From: Mesostigma viride
Taxonomy: Eukaryota > Streptophyta > Mesostigmatophyceae > Mesostigmatales > Mesostigmataceae
DNA length: 64,000 nt
Assembly: GCA_009746045.1 (NCBI GenBank)
Contig: RPFO01000380.1
Span: forward strand, 1,306,020 to 1,370,019
Reading direction: 5' to 3'
Shown here: one piece after another, positions 30,890 through 40,300 of the stretch
How the letters are laid out: each line of letters starts with the position of its first letter
Position numbering within the stretch: position 1 is the stretch's first letter
Program-made: the position numbers and the translations under genes
Notes under the pieces: model-generated
Database searches by the model: none
What the model was told of the DNA's origin: nothing
What the model saw: the letters and a program-made list of their open reading frames with translations, nothing else

Positions 30890-31165
30890 TGCAGCTAGGT
30901 GTGCGTGCGTGGGCGAGTGCGTGCAGTTGTGCATGAGTGCGTTTGTGCAGGCGTGCCTTGGCGGGTGGGTTGATGGCTGTGTGCAGGCGTGCGTGCGTGA
31001 GTGGGTGCGTGAGAGTGTGCAGCTATGTGTGCGTGTGCGTGCACTTGTGCATGTGCGCGTTTGTGCAGGCGTGCCTTGGTGGGTGGGTTGATGGCTGCGT
31101 GCATGCGTGCGTGCGAGGGTAGGTGCGTGGGAGTGTGCAGCTAGGTGTGCGTGCGTGCAGTCGGT
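30890..31165. repeat. 118-bp GT-rich tandem duplication
   Basis: The block GTTTGTGCAGGCGTGCCTTG...GTGGGTTGATGGCTG occurs at 30941 and again at 31059, and the preceding GTGCAGCTAGGTGTGCGTGC block occurs three times (about 30890, 31017 and 31135). The open frame on the opposite strand (30743-31408) is His/Thr-rich low complexity and is not considered a gene. Confidence 0.8.
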
Positions 31166-32952
31166 GGGCGTGGTGAAGTCTCCGGGGTGTCGCTGTGGAC
31201 ATGGGTGGGGCACTGGACTCGTGGGTGATACCGTTGTGGGAGGTGAATTGGGTGGGTACTCGTGGTCCTGGGTATTGTAGAGTGTGTGTGTGTGTGTTGG
31301 ACTATTGGGGGGACCCCCCCCTTTGGCGGGGGTCATGGGGGACATTGTTATGGGTTGATTATGTAGTAGTTGTGAGTCGCAGTTGTAGGTAGCTCGTGCG
31401 TAGGTCACAGGTTCGTGTGAGGGTTGGGGATGCTTGGGTTGCGTGGGTGGCTTGGGTATGGTACGTAGGCGGGCTTGCCGGTGGTCGGTGCAGCAGTGTC
31501 AGTTATGGTTGAGTGGACAGCTGATTGGTTGCCCCGGAGGCCGGGGTGGATGGTTATGCTTCACGTGGATGGTGGGGTGGAGTCATCGTATGTTGGGGCA
31601 GCGGGGGGCGGGGTGGGCGGGGTGCAGTGGTGTAGGGGAACCTCGTTGTGGGGCGGTAGGTTTGTTTAGTAGGTGGTTTGTTATGTTGGTGTGGAAGGTG
31701 GTGTATGTAATACGGAAGGGTGGTAGTCAGATAGGTTGGTTTGCGGGGACTCAAGGTGGATGGTCGGGTGGGTCATCGGATGGTTTGGGGGAGGAGGGCG
31801 GTGTTACGGTGTTGTGGGGGACCTCAGCGTGGGGGCGAGAGTAGTCCGTAGTCAGGTGGGGATGGATAACGGCATGTGGATGTCTGTGACGTATATTTGT
31901 GGGTGGGGCGGGTATGGAACAGGCAGGGGAGTGGGGCGAGTGGGAGTTAGCGGGGTGGAGGGTGCTGGCATTGTGGCGGGATGGTTGGAGGCACACGGAC
32001 ACACGTAATGGCAAGAGTAACTGCATGCATAGCAACATTGGACCAGCTGTTCCTAGAACATCTGCAACCCTCAGCATGCAACAACCAACAGCAACTGACA
32101 ACTGCCGACAGTGACAACGTTAGCAAGATGTGACGCCAAGTCCACTGGAAACCCCGATGTAATTTCAGGTGGTTCCCAGTCCTGCCGTGTACTTCACTTA
32201 ATTCGGGGCCGCACACTTCGTTTGGTGCAGCAAGGGCTCGTGGCCGGTATGGTGGTAGCCGGTAGGCTTGATTGCCATGGATATCCGGCGTGGCGGAGGG
32301 GCCGCAGGGAGCGAGGCACCATGGAGGAGGCGATGGAGCGATTGAAGAAATGTAGGCAGTAGCCCGGTGCCCAGCAGCAGCGGAAGTGGAAATATTGCTT
32401 GACGCGGTGCGTGCGGTGGGATGGGTAGGCACTGCCTGCCATCACCCGGACATTTCCTGTTACGGCACAGCCCGCAGTCGGCCATATTGGAGCAGACGGG
32501 CCTTGCTGCGAATCGAGGGCGTGATATTGCACGGGAAAAATCATGCCGAGAGTCTCAGGGCGTCTCGCATGGCGACAGCTGCAGCGTGAGGGCCGACAAG
32601 CTCGAGATGCAGGTCTCGTCGGTACATGTGGGCCACCGGTGAGGTCGCCAATGTGATGGAGCCCTCTCCATCGTGCCTGTCGGACATCACTCAACAGCCA
32701 ACAACGATCTTTTGTGCGACCAGCAGCCTCCGAATTCGCCAAGTCCGGACTCAGGACGCAGCGCCCCTCTCCAACGGACTGCACGCGGAAATTTGAAATT
32801 CAGCCCGAAGGGCACGCGCCGCGCCAGAGCTGGCACAGGAAGTGGACGTTGCACGTGAATTGGAGAACGCCACCGTGACAAAGACCAAGGCGATAACGGC
32901 AGGTACGCAGCCTTGGCAGCGCCATAATTTTACTTGGACACCATGCGCGGTG
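31166..32952. other. G/T-rich then unassigned sequence, no gene recognised
   Basis: 31190-32010 is strongly G/T biased (GGTGGGT-like). 32110-32940 has balanced composition and a 196-codon frame on - (32194-32784) with no recognisable domain. Confidence 0.4.
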
Positions 32953-33366
32953 CTTAATTAATTAATTAATAAGCACGTGACTGCGTCACGTGGGTGCCAA
33001 TACAGAGTAAAGGAACCTTCAACCCTATATACACAGTGAGAAGGAGGGACTCAGGGCGCCCTAGCTTCTCTCACTGCCGCAGGTGGGCAGGCCACAGAGC
33101 GCTCTCTCCACGGCATGGTGCCGGGGCGCAACACTGTGGGTGCAATACAACCAGTGCAATACCATAGGTAGGCTGACGCATAGCTTATGCTACAAATGTG
33201 AGGTGGGCTCAAGACGTCGGCTAATTAAGGCGCAAGCTGATGGCCACAAGGTGCCAGAGCTAATTGAAGGTACTATAACGCTGTGCGCTAATATCGTTTC
33301 AAGTGCTGTAATGCCTAAGCTATCCCATCATCGATTGCCCCCATCTAGACAACTAGCTGGAGTGCT

Positions 33367-34815
33367 CTATCCCGGGGAAGCCCGGGGGGGCTTCCACAGT
33401 TTCTTGTTGACGTAGAGGTCCCCGCCCCGCCAGTACACTTGGGGCTTCTCGGGGTTGGTCTTGTGGCGGATGTAGTCGGGCCACTGATCGCGGCGTTGCT
33501 GCTGCTGGGCTGGCGTCAGGTCGTCGTCAAGCGACCAGGAGGTGTCCACCAGCTTCTTGCGGCGAGAGAGGAACCGAACTCGGGCTGTGATGTCGCTGAA
33601 GGTGAGGACCACTGGAGGGGGCCCAGCCTTGGCCCGTGGATGGGGCAGGCGGTAGGCGCCCTGCAGTATCGCACCTGGCAGCTGCATGCGCGCCAAGAGC
33701 TGTTTCTTCAGCTCGTCGAGAAGAGAGTCTGGGGTCTCCTCCGGCAGCATGTCGAAGCGCCTGAGGATGACCCGGCAGCGGCGACGGTCGCGGTCAGCGG
33801 CCTCGCGGCGCGTGTCTTCCAGCTCCTGGAGCTTGGTGGTGATGGCGGTCGTGGTAGAGGATGCCTGGCTCTTGAGCAGGTCCGCCCAGGAGGCGCGAGT
33901 CGAGGGGTCATCACTAGCCCTACCAGCAGGTTGGGCGGCGATGGTGGCCGTTCGCTCGGCGATCTCGGGGACCTGCGTGGCCAGGGCGTCTACCTTGGCG
34001 GCAACTGCCTCAAGTTTCACGGTGCCTTGGCCGACTCGGCCTTCCACCTGGTTAAGGCGGGTGGTCACAGTGGCTGTGGCCTCGGAAACTTTGGTGGCAA
34101 TGTGCTCTTGCGTAGCAGTAAACTGAGGCTGGAGCTTAAGGGCGACTCTGGCTTCAATGTTGTTGACCTTGGCCGAGAGAGTGTTGAGTGGGCCGTCAGG
34201 CGCGTTCAGGGCGGCGAGCTGCTCAGCCATCGGCGCCAGCTGCTCCGCCACTGCAGCTCGGATGGAGTCCGTGCTGGGGGAGGTGCTGCTCTGCGGGGAT
34301 GCTGCAGCTGCTGTGGCTGCCCGTCTGCGCTCATGCAGGAGGCTCCTGAGGCCAGCGTAGCCAATCTGGGTGATGTCGTGGGCGTCGCAGCGCAGGTAGC
34401 TGCACATGATGACTGCCTTCAAGTACGCCTCCGGTTCTTGAAGCAGCCATTCCCAGGCGGGCTTGGTGACCTTGTCGCCAGGGGTAGGCAGGAAAAGTTC
34501 GTCATGGCGGGCCAGGAACTTGATAACATCGTCACATTGTTCCTTCGTGAGCGTAAAGATTTCCAAGATGCAAAAATCCCGCTGGCCGGCGCCGAAGCGG
34601 CGGACGTCCCATTTGGTATGGGAAGTTCGGGTTTTCTTGGGAATGGGCGACGAATTTGGCGTAGAGCACTGCGTCGAGGGAGGCAGACCGGGGGGGAGAG
34701 CTTCGATCAGCGCAAAAAGGTTGGCGTCCGCAGGAGTTGATGTCGCACGTGCTGCTGTCGACGGGAATGCCGACGACAGCTCAAAATGTTTGTCAAGGCT
34801 GCGTTTTGGTGGCAT
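33367..34815 (-). CDS. LINE ORF1 protein (coiled coil, RRM-like), intact
   Basis: 482 residues from the ATG at 34815. Residues 1-60 are basic and low complexity. Residues 60-150 are a helical region (WDVRRFGAGQRDFCILEIFT, AWEWLLQEPEAYLKAVIMC). Residues 180-300 are heptad-like Ala/Val/Leu coiled coil. From about residue 345 there is an RRM-like fold (RRCRVILRRFDMLPEETPDS ... YRLPHPRAKAGPPPVVLTFS), then a basic C-terminal domain (QQQQRRDQWPDYI..., VYWRGGDLYVNKKLW). This is the plan of L1-type ORF1p, an RNA-binding trimeric chaperone that packages LINE RNA. Homologous pieces lie at 6190-6665 and 44432-45732. The + strand frame opposite is a shadow. Confidence 0.85.
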   Translation of the reverse strand: MPPKRSLDKHFELSSAFPSTAARATSTPADANLFALIEALPPGLPPSTQCSTPNSSPIPKKTRTSHTKWDVRRFGAGQRDFCILEIFTLTKEQCDDVIKFLARHDELFLPTPGDKVTKPAWEWLLQEPEAYLKAVIMCSYLRCDAHDITQIGYAGLRSLLHERRRAATAAAASPQSSTSPSTDSIRAAVAEQLAPMAEQLAALNAPDGPLNTLSAKVNNIEARVALKLQPQFTATQEHIATKVSEATATVTTRLNQVEGRVGQGTVKLEAVAAKVDALATQVPEIAERTATIAAQPAGRASDDPSTRASWADLLKSQASSTTTAITTKLQELEDTRREAADRDRRRCRVILRRFDMLPEETPDSLLDELKKQLLARMQLPGAILQGAYRLPHPRAKAGPPPVVLTFSDITARVRFLSRRKKLVDTSWSLDDDLTPAQQQQRRDQWPDYIRHKTNPEKPQVYWRGGDLYVNKKLWKPPRASPG

Positions 34816-34855
34816 TTGCAAAATACTGCGTTACAGCCGTAACCGATTATACTAG

Positions 34856-34882
34856 CAGATGCGTCTTGAAAAGACGCATCTG
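34856..34882 (-). other. Perfect hairpin in half-LINE 5' UTR
   Basis: CAGATGCGTCTT, loop GAA, AAGACGCATCTG: 12-bp stem with no mismatch, 41 bases upstream of the ORF1 start. Confidence 0.9.
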
Positions 34883-34987
34883 ATGCAAGTAGCCTGACTG
34901 AATTTGGGGCTCAGACGCAAAAGTTCTGAGCTCCGCCGTCAGCCATGTCCGCTCGTGGCTCGTAGCTGGATCGCGCGGTGCTGTAGG

Positions 34988-35019
34988 CAGCCTTATATAT
35001 ATATATATATATAAGGCTG
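34988..35019. other. 32-bp perfect palindrome with (TA)n core
   Basis: CAGCCTTATATATATA... is self-complementary end to end. It separates the two head-to-head LINEs and abuts the left inverted terminal sequence of the RLE element. Confidence 0.95.
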
Positions 35020-35035
35020 TGAATGATATATATAA

Positions 35036-35983
35036 CGCCGAGGTGCGGCACCGCGGCCTACGGTAGTGATTACTGTCTGCGACACGCCCGGGGCTGGCTG
35101 CATCTACCTGTCGGCCAATTGTGACCCGTGGGCTAGGCGAATTTGAATGCGGCTTTCCCGTTAGTTGTGGCTCCACCGCTCCAGTTTTCTAGGCTGACAT
35201 GATGAACCGACGGGGGTTCCTGGATTGAGACACGTTTTTTTCTCCATGCACAGCTGAAAAAACCTGCGCCGAGGTGCGGCACCGCGGCCTACGGTAGTGA
35301 TTACTGTCTGCGACACGCCCGGGGCTGGCTGCATCTACCTGTCGGCCAATTGTGACCCGTGGGCTAGGCGAATTTGAATGCGGCTTTCCCGTTAGTTGTG
35401 GCTCCACCGCTCCAGTTTTCTAGGCTGACATGATGAACCGACGGGGGTTCCTGGATTGAGACACGTTTTTTTCTCCATGCACAGCTGAAAAAACCTGCGC
35501 CGAGGTGCGGCACCGCGGCCTACGGTAGTGATTACTGTCTGCGACACGCCCGGGGCTGGCTGCATCTACCTGTCGGCCAATTGTGACCCGTGGGCTAGGC
35601 GAATTTGAATGCGGCTTTCCCGTTAGTTGTGGCTCCACCGCTCCAGTTTTCTAGGCTGACATGATGAACCGACGGGGGTTCCTGGATTGAGACACGTTTT
35701 TTTCTCCATGCACAGCTGAAAAAACCTGCGCCGAGGTGCGGCACCGCGGCCTACGGTAGTGATTACTGTCTGCGACACGCCCGGGGCTGGCTGCATCTAC
35801 CTGTCGGCCAATTGTGACCCGTGGGCTAGGCGAATTTGAATGCGGCTTTCCCGTTAGTTGTGGCTCCACCGCTCCAGTTTTCTAGGCTGACATGATGAAC
35901 CGACGGGGGTTCCTGGATTGAGACACGTTTTTTTCTCCATGCACAGCTGAAAAAACCTGCGCCGAGGTGCGGCACCGCGGCCG
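35036..35983 (+). repeat. 231-bp tandem monomers, four copies plus a partial fifth
   Basis: GCCGAGGTGCGGCACCGCGG recurs at 35036, 35267, 35498, 35729 and 35960, an exact 231-bp period. The four full copies look identical by eye. Each carries CGGCCAATTGTGACC and a TTTTTTTCTCCATGCAC stretch. They end about 125 bases before the first ATG of the element. Position and structure are like the promoter monomers of mouse L1. Confidence 0.95.
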
Positions 35984-36107
35984 CCCCGCGTTGGGGGGCT
36001 GCCGCCCCCCAAACCCCCCGCTTGGGGGGCACGCCCCCCAAACCCCCCGCGTCCGCATCTCGCTCTCCCCCCGCGCTTCCGGTTCCGTTGTTTTACGCAC
36101 CTCCCCC

Positions 36108-37259
36108 ATGCCTCCTTCACGACGCCGCACCTCCCGGGCGCGGGATGCGCTGCCTAGTGGCGCCCCTGCGCCGCGTCGGTCCTTACGCATCGCGGCGCAC
36201 CTGCAGGAGATGGGCGACCTGGACGACGGCGGTCGTGGCGCCCCTGTGCCACTCTCGCTTGTGTGCGAGGTCTGCCACAGTGGTGAGGATGCCCCCCGTC
36301 TCCTTGTGTGTGATTCGTGCCAATGCGGCTGGCACACGCGCTGCTTGGTCCCGCCCCTCTTCCGGCTGCCTCCCCCGGGTCCTTGGGCGTGCCCTCATTG
36401 CGTGGCCCCGCCTCGGCCGTCCCTAGGCTCCCGACGCGCGGCCGTGTCGACCCCGGGATCCCATTCGGCCCGCGCCCCCTCCCGCAGCCCCTCGCTGGAC
36501 CCTCTCCTGGGCCTTGCGGACCTCGTGGAGGGTTCCACACCGTGCTCCCGCTCTCCCCGCGCCGTCACGTCCGGCCCCTCCGCGGGGTCCCCTGGCCCTG
36601 CCCCGCCTAGCTCTGGGGATCCACCTCCGGCCAGCACGGCGGTGGCCACTGACCTGCGTCCTCCTGTGCTTGAGGGGTCCCTGGCGGCTCTCCTCCCTGA
36701 GGCTGTGGGACACCCTGCGGCGACTCCTGTGGTGGGCCCCTGGTCGGCCGCGCTTGGGTCCCACGACTTCTCCGTTTGGCCCCCCACCAACATTGCGGGC
36801 GTCAGCGCGCTCCGGCACGCCACGTTCTCTTGGCTGTATTGCCCCTTGCTGTTGGACGCTGTCGGCTTGCACGCGGCGTTTCCTACGCTCCCACGGCCCC
36901 CTGAATTTAGTGCCCTTGTGGTTCGTGTCCGGCACATGCTGCAGGCAGCCTCCCCCCCTGTCCTTGCCTCCACGCTTTGGGGGTTTGTCCTCGAGGACTA
37001 CCATGCCGGCGGCCGCCTGCCTTGGCACCTGCCCGCGGTGCGCCAAGAATGGCTCCTGAATCTGGACGCTCAAGTGGCGCAGGCGGTGGTGCTCTTTGCT
37101 ACAGGGCTTGCCGTGCAGGCCCAGCAGGCCGCCCGTGCGACATATCTCGCTGGGGGGCCACCGACCACGCCTTGCTCGATCGCCCTCAGCTGCACACGTT
37201 TCTTGCCTCTGCCGGGCCCGGCTCGGCCGGCCTTGTTGCGCAGGCCCACGGGCGCTTGA
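36108..37259 (+). CDS. RLE-LINE 5' coding part with PHD finger
   Basis: 383 residues from the ATG at 36108. Residues about 52-100 are a C4HC3 PHD finger (CEVCHSGEDAPRLLVCDSC, WHTRCL, PGPWACPHC). A Pro/Ser-rich linker follows, then a helical region (LRHATFSWLYCPLLLDAVGL). The frame ends at TGA 37257 after reading out of frame. Conserved-looking sequence continues in the +1 frame from the six-G run at 37152-37157 (DHALLDRPQLHTFLAS...), so I infer a one-base deletion rather than a natural C-terminus. PHD fingers bind histone H3 tails. In a retroelement this could steer integration to chromatin (inference). Confidence 0.8.
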   Translation: MPPSRRRTSRARDALPSGAPAPRRSLRIAAHLQEMGDLDDGGRGAPVPLSLVCEVCHSGEDAPRLLVCDSCQCGWHTRCLVPPLFRLPPPGPWACPHCVAPPRPSLGSRRAAVSTPGSHSARAPSRSPSLDPLLGLADLVEGSTPCSRSPRAVTSGPSAGSPGPAPPSSGDPPPASTAVATDLRPPVLEGSLAALLPEAVGHPAATPVVGPWSAALGSHDFSVWPPTNIAGVSALRHATFSWLYCPLLLDAVGLHAAFPTLPRPPEFSALVVRVRHMLQAASPPVLASTLWGFVLEDYHAGGRLPWHLPAVRQEWLLNLDAQVAQAVVLFATGLAVQAQQAARATYLAGGPPTTPCSIALSCTRFLPLPGPARPALLRRPTGA

Positions 37260-37378
37260 CTACGGCGGTCACCCCAGCGCAAGCCGCCCGCCTGCGCGTT
37301 GACTTCGGGGCTCCTGTCACCGTGCACGCCGGCGACCTGGTTCTGTACGATGCGGGGGGGGGCGTGTTCTTGAGCTGA
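37158..37378 (+). pseudogene. Middle frame bridging the two open parts of the RLE-LINE
   Basis: The frame DHALLDRPQLHTFLASAG ... LRVDFGAPVTVHAGDLVLY ends in TGA 37376 just after a long G run (37354-37362). The downstream frame opens exactly there (VLELSAGAAVPAILHDVLEL). Together with 36108-37259 and 37393-41313 it suggests one ancestral reading frame of about 1,730 codons. Confidence 0.65.
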
Positions 37379-37392
37379 GCGCGGGTGCGGCC

Positions 37393-40300
37393 GTGCCCGC
37401 CATCTTGCACGATGTGCTCGAGCTTGCGGGCATCCCCCATGTCTGGCACCCTGCTGGTCCGCGCCGCCGTCTTCTCTCCGCCGATGAGATCGCCCGACTG
37501 CCGAGCTGGGAGCTGGGGTGGGACGCGGCGCCCGCCCACTACGGGCCGGCCCACTTGGTGGATGTCACTGCCAGCGGCCCCTCCTGCCCCATCTGCTTGG
37601 ACCTGCCTCGCCCTGGTGACGGTCTCTGCCGCCTCCCTGCTTGCGGCCACGTCTTCCATCAAGCTTGCATCGCCACGAGCTTGCACGCGACCTCCGCCAC
37701 CTGCCCCCTTTGCCGGGCCGCGGTCCTTTCCCCCTTGCCTCCTGGCGTTCTCCCGCTGGGGCCCTCGCCCGTGTCCGTGCGCCGCCAGTCCCACGCGCCT
37801 GCCCCGACACCTGCCTCCCCTGTGCGTGGTCGTGGGTCGCGCGCCGGCTTGGCTGCCTCCTCCAGCGCCCCCCTCCCGGCCGTGGGGGCCGTCCCCGCGC
37901 CGGTCTTGTCCTCGGCTGCCACGAGCCCTGCTGACCGCCCGGCGGCCGGCCCCGCCCTGGGTTCCGCTGCAGCTGTAGTTCCTCTGGCTGAGGGTGCTCC
38001 CGACCCCTCCCCCTCTCGACCCGGGCCGGCCCAACCGGGTGGGCGCACCCCCTCAGATGGCTTCCATTATTGCCAAGTCGATGGTCCCCTTGGTGACCCG
38101 TGTGGCGCGCGCCTGCCCAACCGGAATTCGTTGCTGGTGCACATTCGGGCTTCCCACCCCCACATCACGGAGGCCGCCATGCGCGCCATGGACTGCTACC
38201 GCTGCCCGGCAGCCCATTGCCAGCGGATTTTTTCGATCCACGGGCGGTACCAGCATGAGCGGCAGTGCCGCCGCCAAACCCCCCAGAACGGCCTGCCCGG
38301 CGGCCCGGCGGCCGCACCGGCCTCCCGGTCCGGGGCGGCCCCTCGGTCGGCCCCTGCCCCTCCACCGGCATCGCAGGGTACGAGCGATCCGGGGGACCTC
38401 TCGGCAGGCTGGGCATTCCTGGCCACGCTCCCTTTTGCCGCCTGTGCGCGCAACCCTTGCATGACGCTCCCGGACGTCCCTCACCGCGCCCGGAGCTTGT
38501 TTACGCGCTGCGCCCTGCTTTCCCTGGCCCGGATGCATAGTCACCCTCTCGACGAACTCGGCCACAAGCTGTTTCTCGTCACCCCCCGGCTCCTCTTAGC
38601 GCCGTTGGAGCGGGGCGTGCGTGGCGTACAGGGTGCGGTCATCGCTCGCTGCCGGCGGTTCCTCCTCGGGGATTGGGAAGGGCTGTGGGCGCTGCAGCCT
38701 CCGGCCTCCACCCGGGTGTCGGGGGCCGCCTCCTTTGCCCGGGTGGAAGCTGACGTCATGCGGTTGGTGAAGGTAGGTGAATTGAGCCGGGCCATGCAAA
38801 AGCTTGAACTGACCGCGTTGGCTCCCTCCACTCCCCCGACCCTGCAGGCTTTGCGCGACCTTCACCCCGACGAACCGGCCTTTGCGGTGCCCGCCCCGGC
38901 CACCCCCCCGCCCCCGCCTATTGTCCTGGACCTGGACATCTTCACGGCTGTGCTGAAGGATCTGCCGAACGCCTCCTCCACCGGCCCCTCAGGCTGGCGC
39001 TACGAGCACCTCTCCGTGATGGCGGGCCATGGCGGGGCGACCGCACTCTTTGAGGCTGCCGCCGACTTGGCCGCGGGGTCCCTGGCCCCCGCGGCGCGCC
39101 CTTGGCTGGCTGGGGCACGCCTCATTGCCCTCCTGAAAGACGACGTCCCCCCGCCTGCTGGCCGCGTTCGTCCCATTGCTTGCGGCGAGGTCCTACGCAA
39201 GCTGGTGAGTAAGGTCATTTGTCGCCAAAAGGCCCCCGAGTTTCGCGCCTACTTCTGCCCCAACCGGAGTGATACTGAGGAGTCCGTCGCGGCCCAGCTT
39301 GGCGTCGCCACCAAAGGGGGCAGCGACATCATCGTGCACACAGTTCAGGCCTACCTCGAGACGCATCCGACCCATGTGGCGCTGAAGGTGGATTGCCACA
39401 ATGCGTTCAATGCTGTCACCAAGGCTAGCATCTTTGAGGCCGTCGGCGAGGCGTTCCCTGACCTTCTTGCGTGGACAGCAGCCTGCTACGGCGAACCCAC
39501 TCAACTCTCCTTCCTCATGGAGGATGGGACGTTCGCCGACATCGCTTCCCGCACGGGAACCCAGCAAGGTGACCCCCTCGGCCCCTTTTACCTGTCTGCC
39601 CCGCTGCACAAGGCTCTCCAAGGTGTCCACGCTGCGCACCCGGATGTCGTGCTCCTCGCCTATATGGACGATATCCATGCCCTTGGCCCGGCCGACGCTG
39701 TGGTTGCCGCCCTGGCTGCCCTTGAAGTGGCCATGGCGGCCATCAACCTTCGGCTCACCCTCCCCAAGTGTGCAGTCTTTTCGCCCCAGGGGGACTGCTC
39801 TGGCTTCCCCGCGGCTATCCCGGGGGCATTGGCGCGGGCGCGTGGTTTCTCGTGCCTGGGCGTCCCTGTGGGTGACCCTGACTACGTCGAAGAGGAGCTC
39901 CGGGCCACCGTGGAACAGCGCACCCATGTCCTCGAGACTTGGGCGCGCCTCAAGGACCCCCAGACCAAAGGGCTCCTCCTGTGGTTTTGCGCCCACCCGC
40001 GGGTGGTTCACTGGCTCCGTGGCGCTCCCCCCCACTTGGTGCGGCTTGCCGCGGAAGGCCATGACGAGCGCATTCAGGCCGCCTTGCAGGTGCTCCTCCC
40101 CGGCCCTAGCCTGCCAGCTCACTCCATGCGCTTGGCCACCCTCCCCTGCCGCATGGGCGGGTGTGGGCTCACCCGCGCCGCCCGCCTCGCCCCCGCCGCC
40201 TTCCTTGGCTCTGTTGCTCAGGCCTGGGCGGAGATCCGCCGGTTGGTCCCCAGCGCCGTCAGCGCCATTCCCGACTTGGTCACCCCATCCCCCTTCCCCT

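Larger units (their letters stand above)
32953..34990 (-). mobile_element. ORF1-only half-LINE with intact ORF1
   Basis: Read on -: a 5' UTR (34990-34816) containing a perfect 12-bp-stem hairpin at 34856-34882, an intact ORF1 (34815-33367), a 3' UTR of about 390 bases, the terminal stem-loop CACGTGACGCAGTCACGTG (32974-32992) and the tail ATTAATTAATTAATTAAG (32953-32973). No ORF2 is present. The 3' UTR is unlike that of the 5735-6665 family, but the tail type is the same. Target duplication not identified. Confidence 0.75.

Noticed and set aside
30743-31408. 221-codon His/Thr/Pro-rich - frame
   Set aside because: Low-complexity translation of GT-rich tandem duplications.
33439-34740. 433-codon + frame
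   Set aside because: Antisense shadow of the intact LINE ORF1, which has recognisable domains.
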